A DNA stretch of 44,097 nucleotides, taken from an uncultured Eubacteriales bacterium (GTDB taxonomy: Bacteria; Bacillota; Clostridia; Oscillospirales; Oscillospiraceae). Numbering within the stretch: position 1 is the first letter of the stretch; each line of letters starts with the position of its first letter. The DNA lies in the NCBI GenBank assembly GCA_949744075.1, contig CATJWI010000127.1, forward strand, positions 1-44,097, written 5' to 3'. Under the pieces are notes generated by a model. The model ran no database searches, was not told the origin of the DNA, and saw only the letters and a program-made list of their open reading frames with translations. The position numbers and the translations under genes were made by a program. Shown one piece after another: positions 1 to 8,242 of this stretch.

Positions 1-1
1 C

Positions 2-148
2 ATCGGCCACCCGGTGGGCTGCTCCGGCGCCCGGATCATCGTGACCCTGCTCCACGAGATGCAGAAGCGCCCCGAGGCCAAGAAGGGCCTTGCCACCCTT
101 TGCATCGGCGGCGGCATGGGCGTCGCCACCATCTTCGAGAAGTGCTGA
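2..148 (+). CDS. thl: Acetyl-CoA acetyltransferase (thiolase), 3' end only
   Basis: The last 48 codons of a biosynthetic-type thiolase; the gene starts before the window. It would condense two acetyl-CoA to acetoacetyl-CoA, the first step of butyrate synthesis. The visible part carries the thiolase C-terminal signature: [10 protein letters not shown], in which the cysteine is the second catalytic cysteine and the histidine precedes it, followed by [13 protein letters not shown] near the end. It ends in TGA and is followed after 49 bases by hbd with a strong GGGAGGAAC ribosome site, so the two are probably one transcript. Identity is secure at family level; only the 5' part is missing because of the window edge. 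Confidence 0.93.
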   Translation: MGHPVGCSGARIIVTLLHEMQKRPEAKKGLATLCIGGGMGVATIFEKC

Positions 149-197
149 GAAAACGCGGAAGCGTTGAAACTGAAAAAAGTGTTGGGAGGAACTTATC

Positions 198-1052
198 ATG
201 AGTATCAATAAAGTCGTAGTCATCGGCGGCGGCACCATGGGCCTGGATATCGCCCAGGTGTTCGCCCGCAGCGGGAAGAAGGTCGTGGTCCGGGACATCA
301 GCGACGAGCTGATCAAGGCCTCTGAGGGCCGGCTGGTCAAGGGCCTGGAGAAGATGGTCTCCAAGGGTAAGATGGACGAGGCCAAGAAGGCCGCCATCCT
401 GGGCAACATGAGCTTCACCACCAAGCTGGAGGACGCCGCCGACGCCGATCTGGTGGTGGAGGCCGCTACCGAGAACCCTGTTATCAAGAAGCAGATCTTC
501 ACCGATCTGGACAACATCTGCAAGGCCGAGTGCATCCTGGCCTCCAACACCTCCTCTCTGTCCATTACCGAGATCGGCGCCGCCACCAAGCGGCCGGACA
601 AGGTCATCGGCATGCACTTCTTTAACCCCGCCACTGTCATGAAGCTCATCGAGGTCATCCGGGGCGCCAAGACCTCCGACGCCACCTACGACACCATCTT
701 TGCCCTGTCCTCCGAGGTGGGCAAGGAGCCCGTCACCGTCAGCGAGGCCCCTGGCTTCGTGGTGAACAAGATCCTGGTGCCCATGATCAACGAGGGCATC
801 GGCCTGCTGGAGACCGGCGTGGCCTCCGCTGCCGACATCGACAAGGCCATGAAGCTGGGCGCCAACCATCCCATGGGCCCCCTGGAGCTGGGCGACCTCA
901 TCGGCCTGGACGTGTGCCTGGCCATCATGGACACCCTGTACAACGAGACCCACGATCCCAAGTATAAGGCCGCCCTGCTGCTGCGGAAGATGGTCCGCGC
1001 CGGCGACCTGGGCCGCAAGACCGGCAAGGGATTCTACGACTACAGCAAATAA
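198..1052 (+). CDS. hbd: 3-hydroxybutyryl-CoA dehydrogenase
   Basis: A 284-residue NAD(P)-dependent enzyme that reduces acetoacetyl-CoA to (S)-3-hydroxybutyryl-CoA in the cytoplasm. The N-terminal Rossmann fold shows GGGTMG at residues 10-15, the active-site region [11 protein letters not shown] near 117 and the catalytic histidine in GMHFFNP (H140). The C-terminal dimerisation domain contains [15 protein letters not shown]. Length matches clostridial Hbd (about 282). The ATG is fixed by GGGAGGAAC eight bases upstream. It lies between thl and the CoA-transferase in a thl-hbd-but operon. Product stereochemistry is S by family, which contrasts with the R-type hydratase 3.4 kb downstream. Confidence 0.96.
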   Translation: MSINKVVVIGGGTMGLDIAQVFARSGKKVVVRDISDELIKASEGRLVKGLEKMVSKGKMDEAKKAAILGNMSFTTKLEDAADADLVVEAATENPVIKKQIFTDLDNICKAECILASNTSSLSITEIGAATKRPDKVIGMHFFNPATVMKLIEVIRGAKTSDATYDTIFALSSEVGKEPVTVSEAPGFVVNKILVPMINEGIGLLETGVASAADIDKAMKLGANHPMGPLELGDLIGLDVCLAIMDTLYNETHDPKYKAALLLRKMVRAGDLGRKTGKGFYDYSK

Positions 1053-1073
1053 GGGAACCGAAGGAGGGACCTC

Positions 1074-2414
1074 ATGGACTTTCAGGAGTTATATCAGCAG
1101 AAATTGATCACTCCCGCCCAGGCGGTGAAGCTGGTGAAGTCCGGGGACTGGGTGGACTACGGTTGGTGTACCAACCATCCTGTGGCCCTGGATAAGGCCC
1201 TGGCCGCGCGTAAGGACGAGCTCACCGATGTGAAGGTCCGGGGCGGCGTCACCATGTGGATGCCTGAGATCTGCAAAGCGGAGGATGCCGGGGAACACTT
1301 CACGTGGAACGCCTGGCATATGTCGGGCATCGACCGGCAGATCGCGGCCAAGGGCATGGGCTATTTTATCCCCATGCGCTATTCTGAGTTGCCCCGGTTC
1401 TACCGGGAGTGCGTCAGCGTAGACGTGGCTATGCTCCAGGTGACCCCCATGGACACCCACGGCAATTTCAGCTACGCCTTGGCCGCCTCTCATCTGCAGG
1501 CCATGCTGGCCAAGGCCAAGCATGTCATCCTGGAGGTCAATGAGAACCTGCCCTGGGTCAACGGCCTGACGGGAAGCGAGATCAACATCCGGGACGTGGA
1601 CTATGTGGTGGAGGGGGAGAATCCCCCGGTGGCCCAGTTGGGCGCCGGCGGCGCTCCCAGCGAGGTGGACATCGCCGTGGCCAACCTCATTATGCCCGAG
1701 ATCCCCGACGGGGCCTGCCTCCAGCTGGGGATCGGCGGTATGCCCAACCTGGTGGGCTCCATGATCGCCCAGTCCGACCTGAAGGATCTGGGGGTCCACA
1801 CCGAGATGTACGTGGACGCTTTCGTGGACATCGCCCGGGCAGGGAAGATCAACGGCTCCAAGAAGACCCTGGACCGGGGCCGTCAGGTCTACGCCTTCGC
1901 GGCCGGCACCGAGAAGCTCTATGAGTACATCGACCGGAATCCCGACGTCATGGCCGCTCCCGTGGAGTACACCAATGACGTGCGGATGCTGGCCCAGCTG
2001 GATAACTTTATCTCCATCAATAACGCCATCGATCTGGACCTCTTTGGCCAGGTCAACGCCGAGAGCGCCGGCATCCGGCATATTTCCGGCACCGGCGGAC
2101 AGCTGGACTTCGTCATGGGGGCGTACCTGTCTAACGGCGGCAAGAGCTTCATTTGTATGTCCTCCACGGTGACGGGGAAGGACGGTACGGTGAAGAGCCG
2201 CATCCTGCCCACCCTGACCCCTGGCGCGATCGTTACCGACTCCCGGACCACGGTGCAGTACCTGGTCACCGAGTATGGCATCGTGAACATGAAGGGGGCT
2301 TCCACATGGGAGCGGGCGGAGCGGATCATCTCCATTGCCCATCCGGATTTCCGGGAGGAGCTGATCGCGTCTGCGGAGAAGATGCATATTTGGAGAAAGA
2401 GCAATAAGCGGTAA
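1074..2414 (+). CDS. but: Butyryl-CoA:acetate CoA-transferase
   Basis: A 446-residue family I CoA-transferase of the acetyl-CoA hydrolase / 4-hydroxybutyrate CoA-transferase group. The start ([20 protein letters not shown]), [27 protein letters not shown] and [12 protein letters not shown] are typical of the Roseburia/Faecalibacterium-type But enzyme that moves CoA from butyryl-CoA to acetate, releasing butyrate. The catalytic glutamate is expected in HTEMYVDAF (about E244). The ATG follows GGAGGGACCTC and starts 21 bases after hbd; a strong hairpin terminator follows. 4-hydroxybutyrate CoA-transferase activity cannot be excluded from sequence, but the context of thl and hbd favours the butyrate role. 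Confidence 0.9.
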   Translation: MDFQELYQQKLITPAQAVKLVKSGDWVDYGWCTNHPVALDKALAARKDELTDVKVRGGVTMWMPEICKAEDAGEHFTWNAWHMSGIDRQIAAKGMGYFIPMRYSELPRFYRECVSVDVAMLQVTPMDTHGNFSYALAASHLQAMLAKAKHVILEVNENLPWVNGLTGSEINIRDVDYVVEGENPPVAQLGAGGAPSEVDIAVANLIMPEIPDGACLQLGIGGMPNLVGSMIAQSDLKDLGVHTEMYVDAFVDIARAGKINGSKKTLDRGRQVYAFAAGTEKLYEYIDRNPDVMAAPVEYTNDVRMLAQLDNFISINNAIDLDLFGQVNAESAGIRHISGTGGQLDFVMGAYLSNGGKSFICMSSTVTGKDGTVKSRILPTLTPGAIVTDSRTTVQYLVTEYGIVNMKGASTWERAERIISIAHPDFREELIASAEKMHIWRKSNKR

Positions 2415-2422
2415 TACGCAAT

Positions 2423-2461
2423 AAAAAGGCTGCGCTGTACGGTGTACAGCGCAGCCTTTTT
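2423..2461. terminator. Bidirectional intrinsic terminator after but
   Basis: A perfect 13-bp stem (GGCTGCGCTGTAC and its complement) around a GGT loop, flanked by A5 on the left and T5 on the right. It ends the thl-hbd-but transcript and can also stop the convergent sigma-54 regulator transcript. Confidence 0.95.
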
Positions 2462-2464
2462 GTT

Positions 2465-2490
2465 GAGATGGGAGAGTGGAGATAGGAGAT
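2465..2490. repeat. GGAGAT-type purine repeat, copy 1
   Basis: A G/A-only stretch built from GAGATGGGAGA and GTGGAGATAGGAGAT units. Twenty bases are identical to the copy at 39019-39038, and a degenerate inverted copy lies at 23451-23468. It follows the but terminator. The function is unknown. Confidence 0.7.
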
Positions 2491-2586
2491 ATTGACCATT
2501 CCGTTTCGCCGGAAGGGGAAGCAGGTGGTGCTGCTGGGCTGCTGGGACAGCGGCCCCTACATTTTGGCAGGGTTTCGTAGGGGGGG

Positions 2587-3996
2587 TTAGAGCAGGACCT
2601 TTTGCAGCTTGATGCCCAGGCGCTTCATCTTTTTGTAGAGAAGGCTGCGCTCCACACCCAGCTCAGCGGCGGTGGCTTGGACGTTTTGGCCGTTGCGGCG
2701 CAGGGCCTCCCGGATGACGGTGGCCTCGTAGGCGGTGACGATGTCCGCCAGGCGCCGGGAGCCGCCGGGGTCGGCGGAGGAGGGGGGCGCCGAGACCTTG
2801 GTGGGCAGGTCCCCCAAGTCGATGATCATCTTGTCGCAGGAGGCATAGGCCCCGGCCACGATGTTTTGCAGTTCCCGGACATTGCCTGGCCAGGAGTAAG
2901 TCCGCAGGCACTTTTTTACCCGGTCGGAGAAGATGACCCGGGTCTTGTAGGTCTTGTTCAGCTCGCTGAGGTAGTGGTTGGCGTGGAGCAGGATGTCCCC
3001 CGGCCGGTCCCGGAGGGGGATGGTCTCCAGGTTGATGACGGCCAGGCGGTAGTAGAGGTCCTCCCGGAAGGTGTTCTCCCGCATCATCTTTTGCAGGTCC
3101 TGCCGGGTGGCGGCCACAATGCGCACGTCCACCGGGTCGGGGGTCTCGCCTCCCACCCGCTCCACCTGCTGGTCCTGGAGGACCCGGAGGAGCTTGACCT
3201 GGAGGGGAAAGGGCATGTCCCCGATCTCGTCTAAAAAGAGGGTGCCCCCGTTGGCCAGCTGGAATTTGCCCGGCTTGCCGCCCCGCTTGGCCCCGGTGAA
3301 GGCGCCCTCCTCGTAGCCGAAGAGCTCAGACTCCAGCAGGGTGTCCGGGATGGCGCCGCAGTTGACGGCAATGAAGGGGCCCTCCCGCCGGTCGCTCTCC
3401 AGGTGGATGGCCTTGGCGAAGACCTCCTTGCCGGTGCCCGTCTCCCCGGTGATGAGGACGGGAAAGTTGGTCTTGGCCACCTGGCTGCTGGTCTGCTTTA
3501 GGGCCAGCAGCTTGGGGTCCTTGCCGATGATGCACTGGAAGCCGCCGGAGCCCGAGAGGCTGTTCTGATAGGCCTCCTTATAATACCGCAGCTCCAGTTC
3601 GGCGATCTCCCGGGCAGTGTCCATGGCCCGCTGGCGGAATTTCATGTGGGCGGCGGCTCCCAGCAGCTCCCCGGCCTCATCAAAGACGCAGAACCGGTTG
3701 GCCACGGCATAGGCGTCCCCGCTGTCCCGGGTCTCTCCCTCCCGGTAGAGCTTGATGTAGACCCCCTGATCCCCATCCCCCCGGTGGCGCTTGGTCAGAA
3801 CGTCGTACATAGTGGTGGTGGAGATCACCAAGCCGATGGGCTGTCCCAGCACACTCTCCCGGTCCCGGCCCAAAAAATCGCAGTAATTTTGGTTGATCTC
3901 GGTGATGATGCCGTCTTTGTCCACCACGATGAAGCCGTCCTCCGTCTTATCCAGGAACTCCTGAAAGACCAGGCGGCAGCGGTGATCCTCCGTCAT
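2587..3996 (-). CDS. Sigma-54-dependent PAS-AAA+-Fis activator
   Basis: A 469-residue bacterial enhancer-binding protein. Domains in order: N-terminal PAS sensor (about 10-115, with DGFIVVDKDGIITEINQNYCDF), central AAA+ domain with Walker A GETGTGKE (184-191), the GAFTGA loop that contacts sigma-54 (231-236), Walker B FLDEIG and arginine-finger region FREDLYYRL, then a Fis-type helix-turn-helix at the end (NVQATAAELGVERSLLYKKMKRLG). The start chosen is the second ATG, preceded by AAAGGA; the first in-frame ATG overlaps a predicted -10 box, so it is unlikely. It is divergent from the hydratase gene at 4480, which has a -24/-12 promoter, and is probably its activator. The ligand sensed by PAS is unknown. 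Confidence 0.93.
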   Translation of the reverse strand: MTEDHRCRLVFQEFLDKTEDGFIVVDKDGIITEINQNYCDFLGRDRESVLGQPIGLVISTTTMYDVLTKRHRGDGDQGVYIKLYREGETRDSGDAYAVANRFCVFDEAGELLGAAAHMKFRQRAMDTAREIAELELRYYKEAYQNSLSGSGGFQCIIGKDPKLLALKQTSSQVAKTNFPVLITGETGTGKEVFAKAIHLESDRREGPFIAVNCGAIPDTLLESELFGYEEGAFTGAKRGGKPGKFQLANGGTLFLDEIGDMPFPLQVKLLRVLQDQQVERVGGETPDPVDVRIVAATRQDLQKMMRENTFREDLYYRLAVINLETIPLRDRPGDILLHANHYLSELNKTYKTRVIFSDRVKKCLRTYSWPGNVRELQNIVAGAYASCDKMIIDLGDLPTKVSAPPSSADPGGSRRLADIVTAYEATVIREALRRNGQNVQATAAELGVERSLLYKKMKRLGIKLQKVLL

Positions 3997-4024
3997 GGGT
4001 GCCACATCCTTTCCGTTTGGGAAC

Positions 4025-4053
4025 AGCATAGCACAGCTGCGTCAATTTTGCAA
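4025..4053 (-). promoter_or_regulatory. Sigma-A promoter of the sigma-54 activator gene
   Basis: On the minus strand TTGCAA, a 17-base spacer and TATGCT. It places transcription start near 4018, about 22 bases before the ATG at 3996, which supports the shorter start of the regulator. Confidence 0.6.
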
Positions 4054-4479
4054 GCAGGATGTGGAAAAAATGACACACATAAGCGAGAGTGACACATAGG
4101 GGGAAGGAGAGAAAACTGCAGGCGCGAAAAGGCCCATCAAAAGGCGGAAATTCTTTTGATTTGGATAAAAGAAAGAAAGGGAGCAGAGGGGGGAGGCGAG
4201 GAGGTATAAAGGCAAAAACGAGGCAAATTTGACACAGATTTCCCCAAAAGACACGAAAAATAAAGGCGAAATTGAACGGCGAGGCAAAAAAGCCGGGGCC
4301 GGGCAAAAAAAATTCTGCTTGCGAGGCAAAAGGTTGGGAGGGAAACTGTTCTGTGGCAGAAGGAAAAGACATAATTTGGCATGTGGTCTGCACGATATTT
4401 ATAGTAAGGGGATTTGACGGTTTCGTCGAAGGTCTCTGCGGAAGAGAAGGATCCCAAATCGTTGAAAGGATGTGTCACT
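4030..4479. other. 450-bp control region between activator and hydratase
   Basis: No gene is supported here. The stretch is purine-rich and lower in GC than its neighbours. It holds the activator promoter (left end), three TGACACA direct repeats (4071, 4090, 4230) plus the inverted form TGTGTCA at 4471, several GCGAGGCAAA-like repeats (about 4219, 4280, 4320), and a sigma-54 promoter at 4377. The length between the TGACACA repeats and the promoter (about 140-300 bases) suits enhancer action by looping. Confidence 0.6.
4377..4392 (+). promoter_or_regulatory. Sigma-54 (-24/-12) promoter for the hydratase gene
   Basis: TGGCATG-TGGT-CTGCA: the invariant GG and GC are exactly ten bases apart and 10 of the 12 informative positions fit the TGGCACG-N4-TTGCA consensus. 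Predicted start of transcription is near 4403, 77 bases before the hydratase ATG. A gene for a sigma-54 activator lies divergently next door. Confidence 0.75.
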
Positions 4480-5361
4480 ATGGGAAAAGTAGATCTGAAC
4501 CAGCTCATTGGCGCGAAAATGGAACCCCGGTACTCGGAGTACAACTGGCGTGACGTGGCCCTCTACAACCTGGCCGTGGGCGCCCACAAGGAGGACCTGG
4601 CCTACTATTATGAGAAGTACCTGAAGGCGGTGCCCACCTTTGCCGCCGTACCCTACTGGGCCACCGTCAATGTCCGCCCCTATCAGTGGATGCCTCTGCC
4701 CGCCTCCATGCTGGCTGACGAGCTCATCAAGCCCACCATCGCCTTTCTGAACATGGACCATGAGATCATCTGGCACCGGCCCATTGACGCCATCAAGGGC
4801 ACCTTCCAGTGGCAGGACGAGATCGTGGACGTCTACGACCGGGGCGAGGGCCGCGGGGCCGTGGTGAAGACCAAGGTGTTGGTCCGGGACGAGGCCGGCA
4901 ACGCTGTAGCTACCAACTATTCCACCACCTTCTTCCATGAGGCCGGCGGCTTCGGCGGCAAGCCCATGCCCAAGAGCGATGTGGTCATCCCCGACCGGGA
5001 CCCTGACTTTGTGGTGGAAGACTATGTGACCCCCGTGCAGAACCTGCTCTACCGCCTTACCGGCGACACCAACCTGATCCATGTGGACCCGGAGTACGCC
5101 AAGAACATGAAGTTTGACCAGCCCATCGTCCAGGGCCTGTGCTCCTTCGGCTTTGCCTGCCGGATGATGATCGACAAGCTGATCCCCGGGGAGCCCGAGC
5201 GGGCCAAGCGGATGGCCGCTCCCATGACCAGCCCCCTGCTGCCCGGTACCCCGGTGGAGACCCACATCTGGAAGATGGGTGACGGCCTGGCCTATTTCCG
5301 GTTTATTGACAAGAATACCGGCAAGGCCGTCCTGAACCGGGGCGTTTTTGAGTGGAAGTAA
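4480..5361 (+). CDS. Double-hotdog MaoC-type (R)-specific enoyl-CoA hydratase
   Basis: A 293-residue protein with two hotdog halves, as in hydratase 2 of the eukaryotic multifunctional enzyme. The C-terminal half carries the hydratase 2 motif YRLTGDTNLIHVDP (191-204), with D196 and H201 as the likely catalytic pair, and FDQPIVQGL after it. It should interconvert trans-2-enoyl-CoA and (R)-3-hydroxyacyl-CoA. The start is the ATG after AAAGGATG; an upstream in-frame extension has no ribosome site. It stands alone behind a sigma-54 promoter, between the activator and the crt operon. Its R-specificity differs from Crt and Hbd, so a separate substrate or an epimerising role is likely. Chain-length preference is unknown. 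Confidence 0.88.
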   Translation: MGKVDLNQLIGAKMEPRYSEYNWRDVALYNLAVGAHKEDLAYYYEKYLKAVPTFAAVPYWATVNVRPYQWMPLPASMLADELIKPTIAFLNMDHEIIWHRPIDAIKGTFQWQDEIVDVYDRGEGRGAVVKTKVLVRDEAGNAVATNYSTTFFHEAGGFGGKPMPKSDVVIPDRDPDFVVEDYVTPVQNLLYRLTGDTNLIHVDPEYAKNMKFDQPIVQGLCSFGFACRMMIDKLIPGEPERAKRMAAPMTSPLLPGTPVETHIWKMGDGLAYFRFIDKNTGKAVLNRGVFEWK

Positions 5362-5411
5362 GGGGAAAATACACAAAAATTTCCCCCAGTAAGAAACGTA
5401 AATTTACCCAT

Positions 5412-5440
5412 TTGACACCTAAAAATGTTGGAGATAAAAT
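5412..5440 (+). promoter_or_regulatory. Promoter P1 of the crt operon
   Basis: TTGACA, a 17-base spacer and TAAAAT, in an AT-rich 278-bp gap. Start of transcription would be near 5447, giving a leader of about 190 bases before crt. Confidence 0.75.
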
Positions 5441-5534
5441 ATTTTCTAACCAAAACAATACTATTGACAAAGAAAAATTATCTAAAAAGATGACGAGAAT
5501 AAAAAAGTTTTACAGTAAATAAGCACAATAATGG

Positions 5535-5563
5535 TTGACGAATGGGATAAATTGCTATAAAAT
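5535..5563 (+). promoter_or_regulatory. Promoter P2 of the crt operon
   Basis: TTGACG, a 17-base spacer and TAAAAT, 123 bases downstream of P1. Tandem sigma-A promoters fit the high expression suggested by crt codon use. It is less certain than P1. Confidence 0.5.
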
Positions 5564-5639
5564 TAACATGGAAGAACGGTTTGGGCAACCAAATCGTGAG
5601 GATTGTGTAAGAAAATCAATTTATTGGGAGGTAAACACA

Positions 5640-6419
5640 ATGAACAATCTGCTTCTGGAAGTGGAAAACGGCGTAGCCCTGCTGACCATCAATCGTCCCA
5701 AGTCCCTGAACGCTCTGAACAGCGAGACCCTGGCCGAGATCAACTCCTGCCTGATGGACCTGGAGAAGAACGAGGACGTGAAGGTCGTCATCCTCACCGG
5801 TTCCGGCGAGAAGTCCTTCGTGGCCGGCGCCGACATCTCTGAGATGGTCAACGCCACCGCCGCTGAGGGCCGCGTCATGGGCCTGCTGGCCCGCGAGGCT
5901 TTCTCTCGTTTCGAGAACATGCCCCAGGTCACCATCGCCGCTGTCAACGGCTTCGCTCTGGGCGGCGGCTGCGAGATCGCCATGTCCTGCGACATCCGCG
6001 TGGCTTCTGAGAACGCCAAGTTCGCTCAGCCCGAGTGCGGCCTGGGCATCCTGCCCGGCTTCGGCGGCACCCAGCGTCTGGCCCGTCTGGTCAACAAGGG
6101 CCGGGCCAAGGAGATGATCTTCACCTGCGACATGATCAGCGCCGACGAGGCCTGCCGCATCGGTCTGGTCAACCACGTGGTTCCCCAGGCTGAGCTCATT
6201 GACTACTGCAAGGCTATGGCCGGCCGTATCATGAAGAATGCTCCTCTGGGCATCGCCCTGGCCAAGCAGGCCATCAACACCGGCTACGACGCCGATCTGG
6301 ACACCGGCCTGAAGCTGGAGGCCAACCTGTTCGGCCTGTCCTTCGCCACCGCCGACAAGAAGGAAGGCATGACCGCGTTCCTGGAGAAGCGCAAGGAGAA
6401 GAACTTCATCGGCAAGTAA
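5640..6419 (+). CDS. crt: 3-hydroxybutyryl-CoA dehydratase (crotonase)
   Basis: A 259-residue crotonase that dehydrates (S)-3-hydroxybutyryl-CoA to crotonyl-CoA. Oxyanion-hole segments are AGADISEM and GFALGGGCE; the two acid/base glutamates of the family correspond to E112 (CEIAMSCD) and E132 (QPECGLG), the expected 20 residues apart. The start is the ATG after GGGAGG; a longer in-frame TTG start has no ribosome site. Arg codons are almost all CGT/CGC (10 of 11), unlike the CGG-rich neighbours, a sign of selection for high expression. It is first in an operon with the fused CoA-transferase and the permease. Confidence 0.95.
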   Translation: MNNLLLEVENGVALLTINRPKSLNALNSETLAEINSCLMDLEKNEDVKVVILTGSGEKSFVAGADISEMVNATAAEGRVMGLLAREAFSRFENMPQVTIAAVNGFALGGGCEIAMSCDIRVASENAKFAQPECGLGILPGFGGTQRLARLVNKGRAKEMIFTCDMISADEACRIGLVNHVVPQAELIDYCKAMAGRIMKNAPLGIALAKQAINTGYDADLDTGLKLEANLFGLSFATADKKEGMTAFLEKRKEKNFIGK

Positions 6420-6481
6420 GCGTCTTTGCCGGAAAAGGCAGTACATACCGGTCCAGAATTCCCACCGAAAATCGATTCGGT

Positions 6482-6505
6482 CCGGGCCCCCGTCGGGGGG
6501 CCCGG
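6482..6505 (+). other. Intergenic GC hairpin, crt to CoA-transferase
   Basis: A perfect 10-bp stem, CCGGGCCCCC and its complement, around GTCG. No T-tract follows, so it is not a standard terminator. It may be a processing or stability element in the operon mRNA. Confidence 0.6.
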
Positions 6506-6592
6506 GTCGGACCTCTCGCTGAGAGCTGGGCCGGCCTTTGTTCATCTCTGAGTGTAACGCGCAAAATCTAAAGAATGAAGGGAACGATTAAC

Positions 6593-8149
6593 ATGTCCAA
6601 GAAGCCCATCATTACTGCGGCTGAGGCCGCTACCTGGGTCAAGGACGGCATGACCCTGACCACCACCGGCTTTGTGGCCAGCCAGATGCCTGAGGCCCTG
6701 AACCGCGCTCTGGAGACCCGCTTCCTGGAGACCGGTTCTCCCAAGAACCTGACCCTGTTCTACGCCGCCGCCCAGGGCAACCGGGACGGCAGCGGCGCCG
6801 ACCACTTTGCTCACGACGGCATGCTCAAGCGTGTCATCGGCGGCCACTACAACATGGTCCCCGAGCTGGGCAAGATGATCATCGCCAACAAGCTGGAGGC
6901 TTACAACCTGCCCCAGGGCACCCTGTCCCAGCTGTTCCGTGACATCGCTGCCCACAAGCTGGGCACCCTGACCCACGTTGGCCTGAACACCTTCGCCGAT
7001 CCCCGGATCGAGGGCGGCAAGCTCAACGACATTACCAAGGAGGACATCGTCGAGGTGGTCAACATCTGCGGCGAGGAGCGGCTGCTCTATAAGTCCCAGA
7101 AGGTGGACGTGGCCTTCATCCGTGGCTCTATCGCCGATGAGGACGGCAACGTGACTCTGGAGCACGAGTGCTGCACCAACGAGGCCACCGCCATTGCCCA
7201 GGCTGCCAAGAACAGCGGCGGCAAGGTCATTGTGCAGGTGGAGAAGGTGGTCCAGAACGGCTCCGTGGATCCCAAGCTGGTGAAGATCCCCGGCATCTAC
7301 GTGGATGCTCTGGTCATCTGCACCGACAAGGTGGACCACGCCCAGTGCCAGGGCTGTGACTACGACGGCTCCATGACCGGCGACTTCCGGGTGCCTCTGG
7401 GCAGCCTGGAGTATCCTCCCATGAGCGCCAAGAAGATCATCGGCCGCCGGGCCGCCATGGAGCTGGAGCCCGATAAGGTCGTGAACCTGGGCATCGGCAT
7501 CCCCGAGTACATTTCCATGGTCGCCAACGAAGAGGGCATCGGCGACTACATGACCCTGACTGTCGAGGCTGGACCCGTGGGCGGCGTGCCCCAGGGCGGC
7601 CCGAAGTTCGGCGGCTCCGTTAACGTAGAGGCCATCCTGGACCAGCCGTATCAGTTCGACTTCTATGACGGCGGCGGCATCGATCTGGCTTTCCTCGGCC
7701 TGGCTCAGGCCGACAAGGACGGCAACATCAATGTCTCCAAGTTCGGTCCCCGGATCGCCGGCTGTGGCGGATTCGTCAACATTACCCAGAACGCCAAGAA
7801 GGTGTTCTTCTGCGGCACCTTCACCGCCGGCGGCTTCAAGAGCCATGTTGAGGGCGGCAAGCTGGTCATTGACCAGGAGGGCAAGGAGCAGAAGATGATC
7901 AACACCGTTGAGCAGATCACCTTCTCCGGCGCGTATGCTAAGAAGACCAAGCAGCCCGTCAAGTACATCACCGAGCGTGCGGTGTTCGAACTGCACGACG
8001 ACGGCGTCTACCTCATCGAGGTGGCTCCCGGCATCGACGTGAAGACCCAGGTCCTGGATCTCATGGGCTTTGAGCCCAAGATGCCTGAGGGCGGCCCCAA
8101 GCTGATGGACGCCCGTATCTTCTCCGACGGCCTGATGGGTCTGAAGTAA
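6593..8149 (+). CDS. Fused alpha/beta acyl-CoA:acetate CoA-transferase (YdiF/Pct type)
   Basis: A 518-residue family I CoA-transferase with alpha and beta halves in one chain, the length of YdiF and propionate CoA-transferases. The alpha half begins KKPIITAAEAATWVKDGMTLTTTGF; the beta half has NLGIGIPEYI and the catalytic glutamate in TVEAGPVGG (about E325), then GGIDLAFLGLAQADKDGNINVSKFG. These enzymes exchange CoA between short acyl-CoAs and acetate, or activate short hydroxy/oxo acids. The start is the ATG nine bases after AAGGGA; an ATG 18 bases earlier lacks a site. It lies between crt and a GntP permease, so it probably activates the imported acid. Confidence 0.9.
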   Translation: MSKKPIITAAEAATWVKDGMTLTTTGFVASQMPEALNRALETRFLETGSPKNLTLFYAAAQGNRDGSGADHFAHDGMLKRVIGGHYNMVPELGKMIIANKLEAYNLPQGTLSQLFRDIAAHKLGTLTHVGLNTFADPRIEGGKLNDITKEDIVEVVNICGEERLLYKSQKVDVAFIRGSIADEDGNVTLEHECCTNEATAIAQAAKNSGGKVIVQVEKVVQNGSVDPKLVKIPGIYVDALVICTDKVDHAQCQGCDYDGSMTGDFRVPLGSLEYPPMSAKKIIGRRAAMELEPDKVVNLGIGIPEYISMVANEEGIGDYMTLTVEAGPVGGVPQGGPKFGGSVNVEAILDQPYQFDFYDGGGIDLAFLGLAQADKDGNINVSKFGPRIAGCGGFVNITQNAKKVFFCGTFTAGGFKSHVEGGKLVIDQEGKEQKMINTVEQITFSGAYAKKTKQPVKYITERAVFELHDDGVYLIEVAPGIDVKTQVLDLMGFEPKMPEGGPKLMDARIFSDGLMGLK

Positions 8150-8175
8150 GAAGGTAATGTAAACTCCCGGGAAGG

Positions 8176-8203
8176 GGCGGGGCGTTGAAGAGAGCGCCCC
8201 GCC
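8176..8203 (+). other. Intergenic GC hairpin, CoA-transferase to permease
   Basis: A perfect 9-bp stem, GGCGGGGCG and its complement, with a 10-base loop and no T-tract. It is the second strong non-terminator hairpin in this operon. Confidence 0.55.
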
Positions 8204-8242
8204 ACCCCCAAATCTAAGAGAGAAGAAAGGAAATAAACTTCT

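Noticed and set aside
36-953. Long open frames on the strand opposite hbd, crt, CoA-transferase, argS and others (up to about 980 codons opposite the 6.5-9.5 kb genes)
   Set aside because: They are mirror frames caused by high GC at third positions, have low-complexity Gly/His/Val/Leu composition and no ribosome sites, and cover clear genes on the other strand.
2492-2590. A 32-codon frame (TTG start) downstream of the but terminator that reads rather like protein (RRKGKQVVLLGCWDSGPYILAG)
   Set aside because: There is no ribosome site or ATG, it overlaps the regulator stop, and no family is recognised. It may be an old gene fragment but cannot be supported.
5362-5410. A terminator after the R-hydratase gene (GGGGAAAAT and ATTTCCCC)
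   Set aside because: The stem is short with a bulge and there is no T tract.
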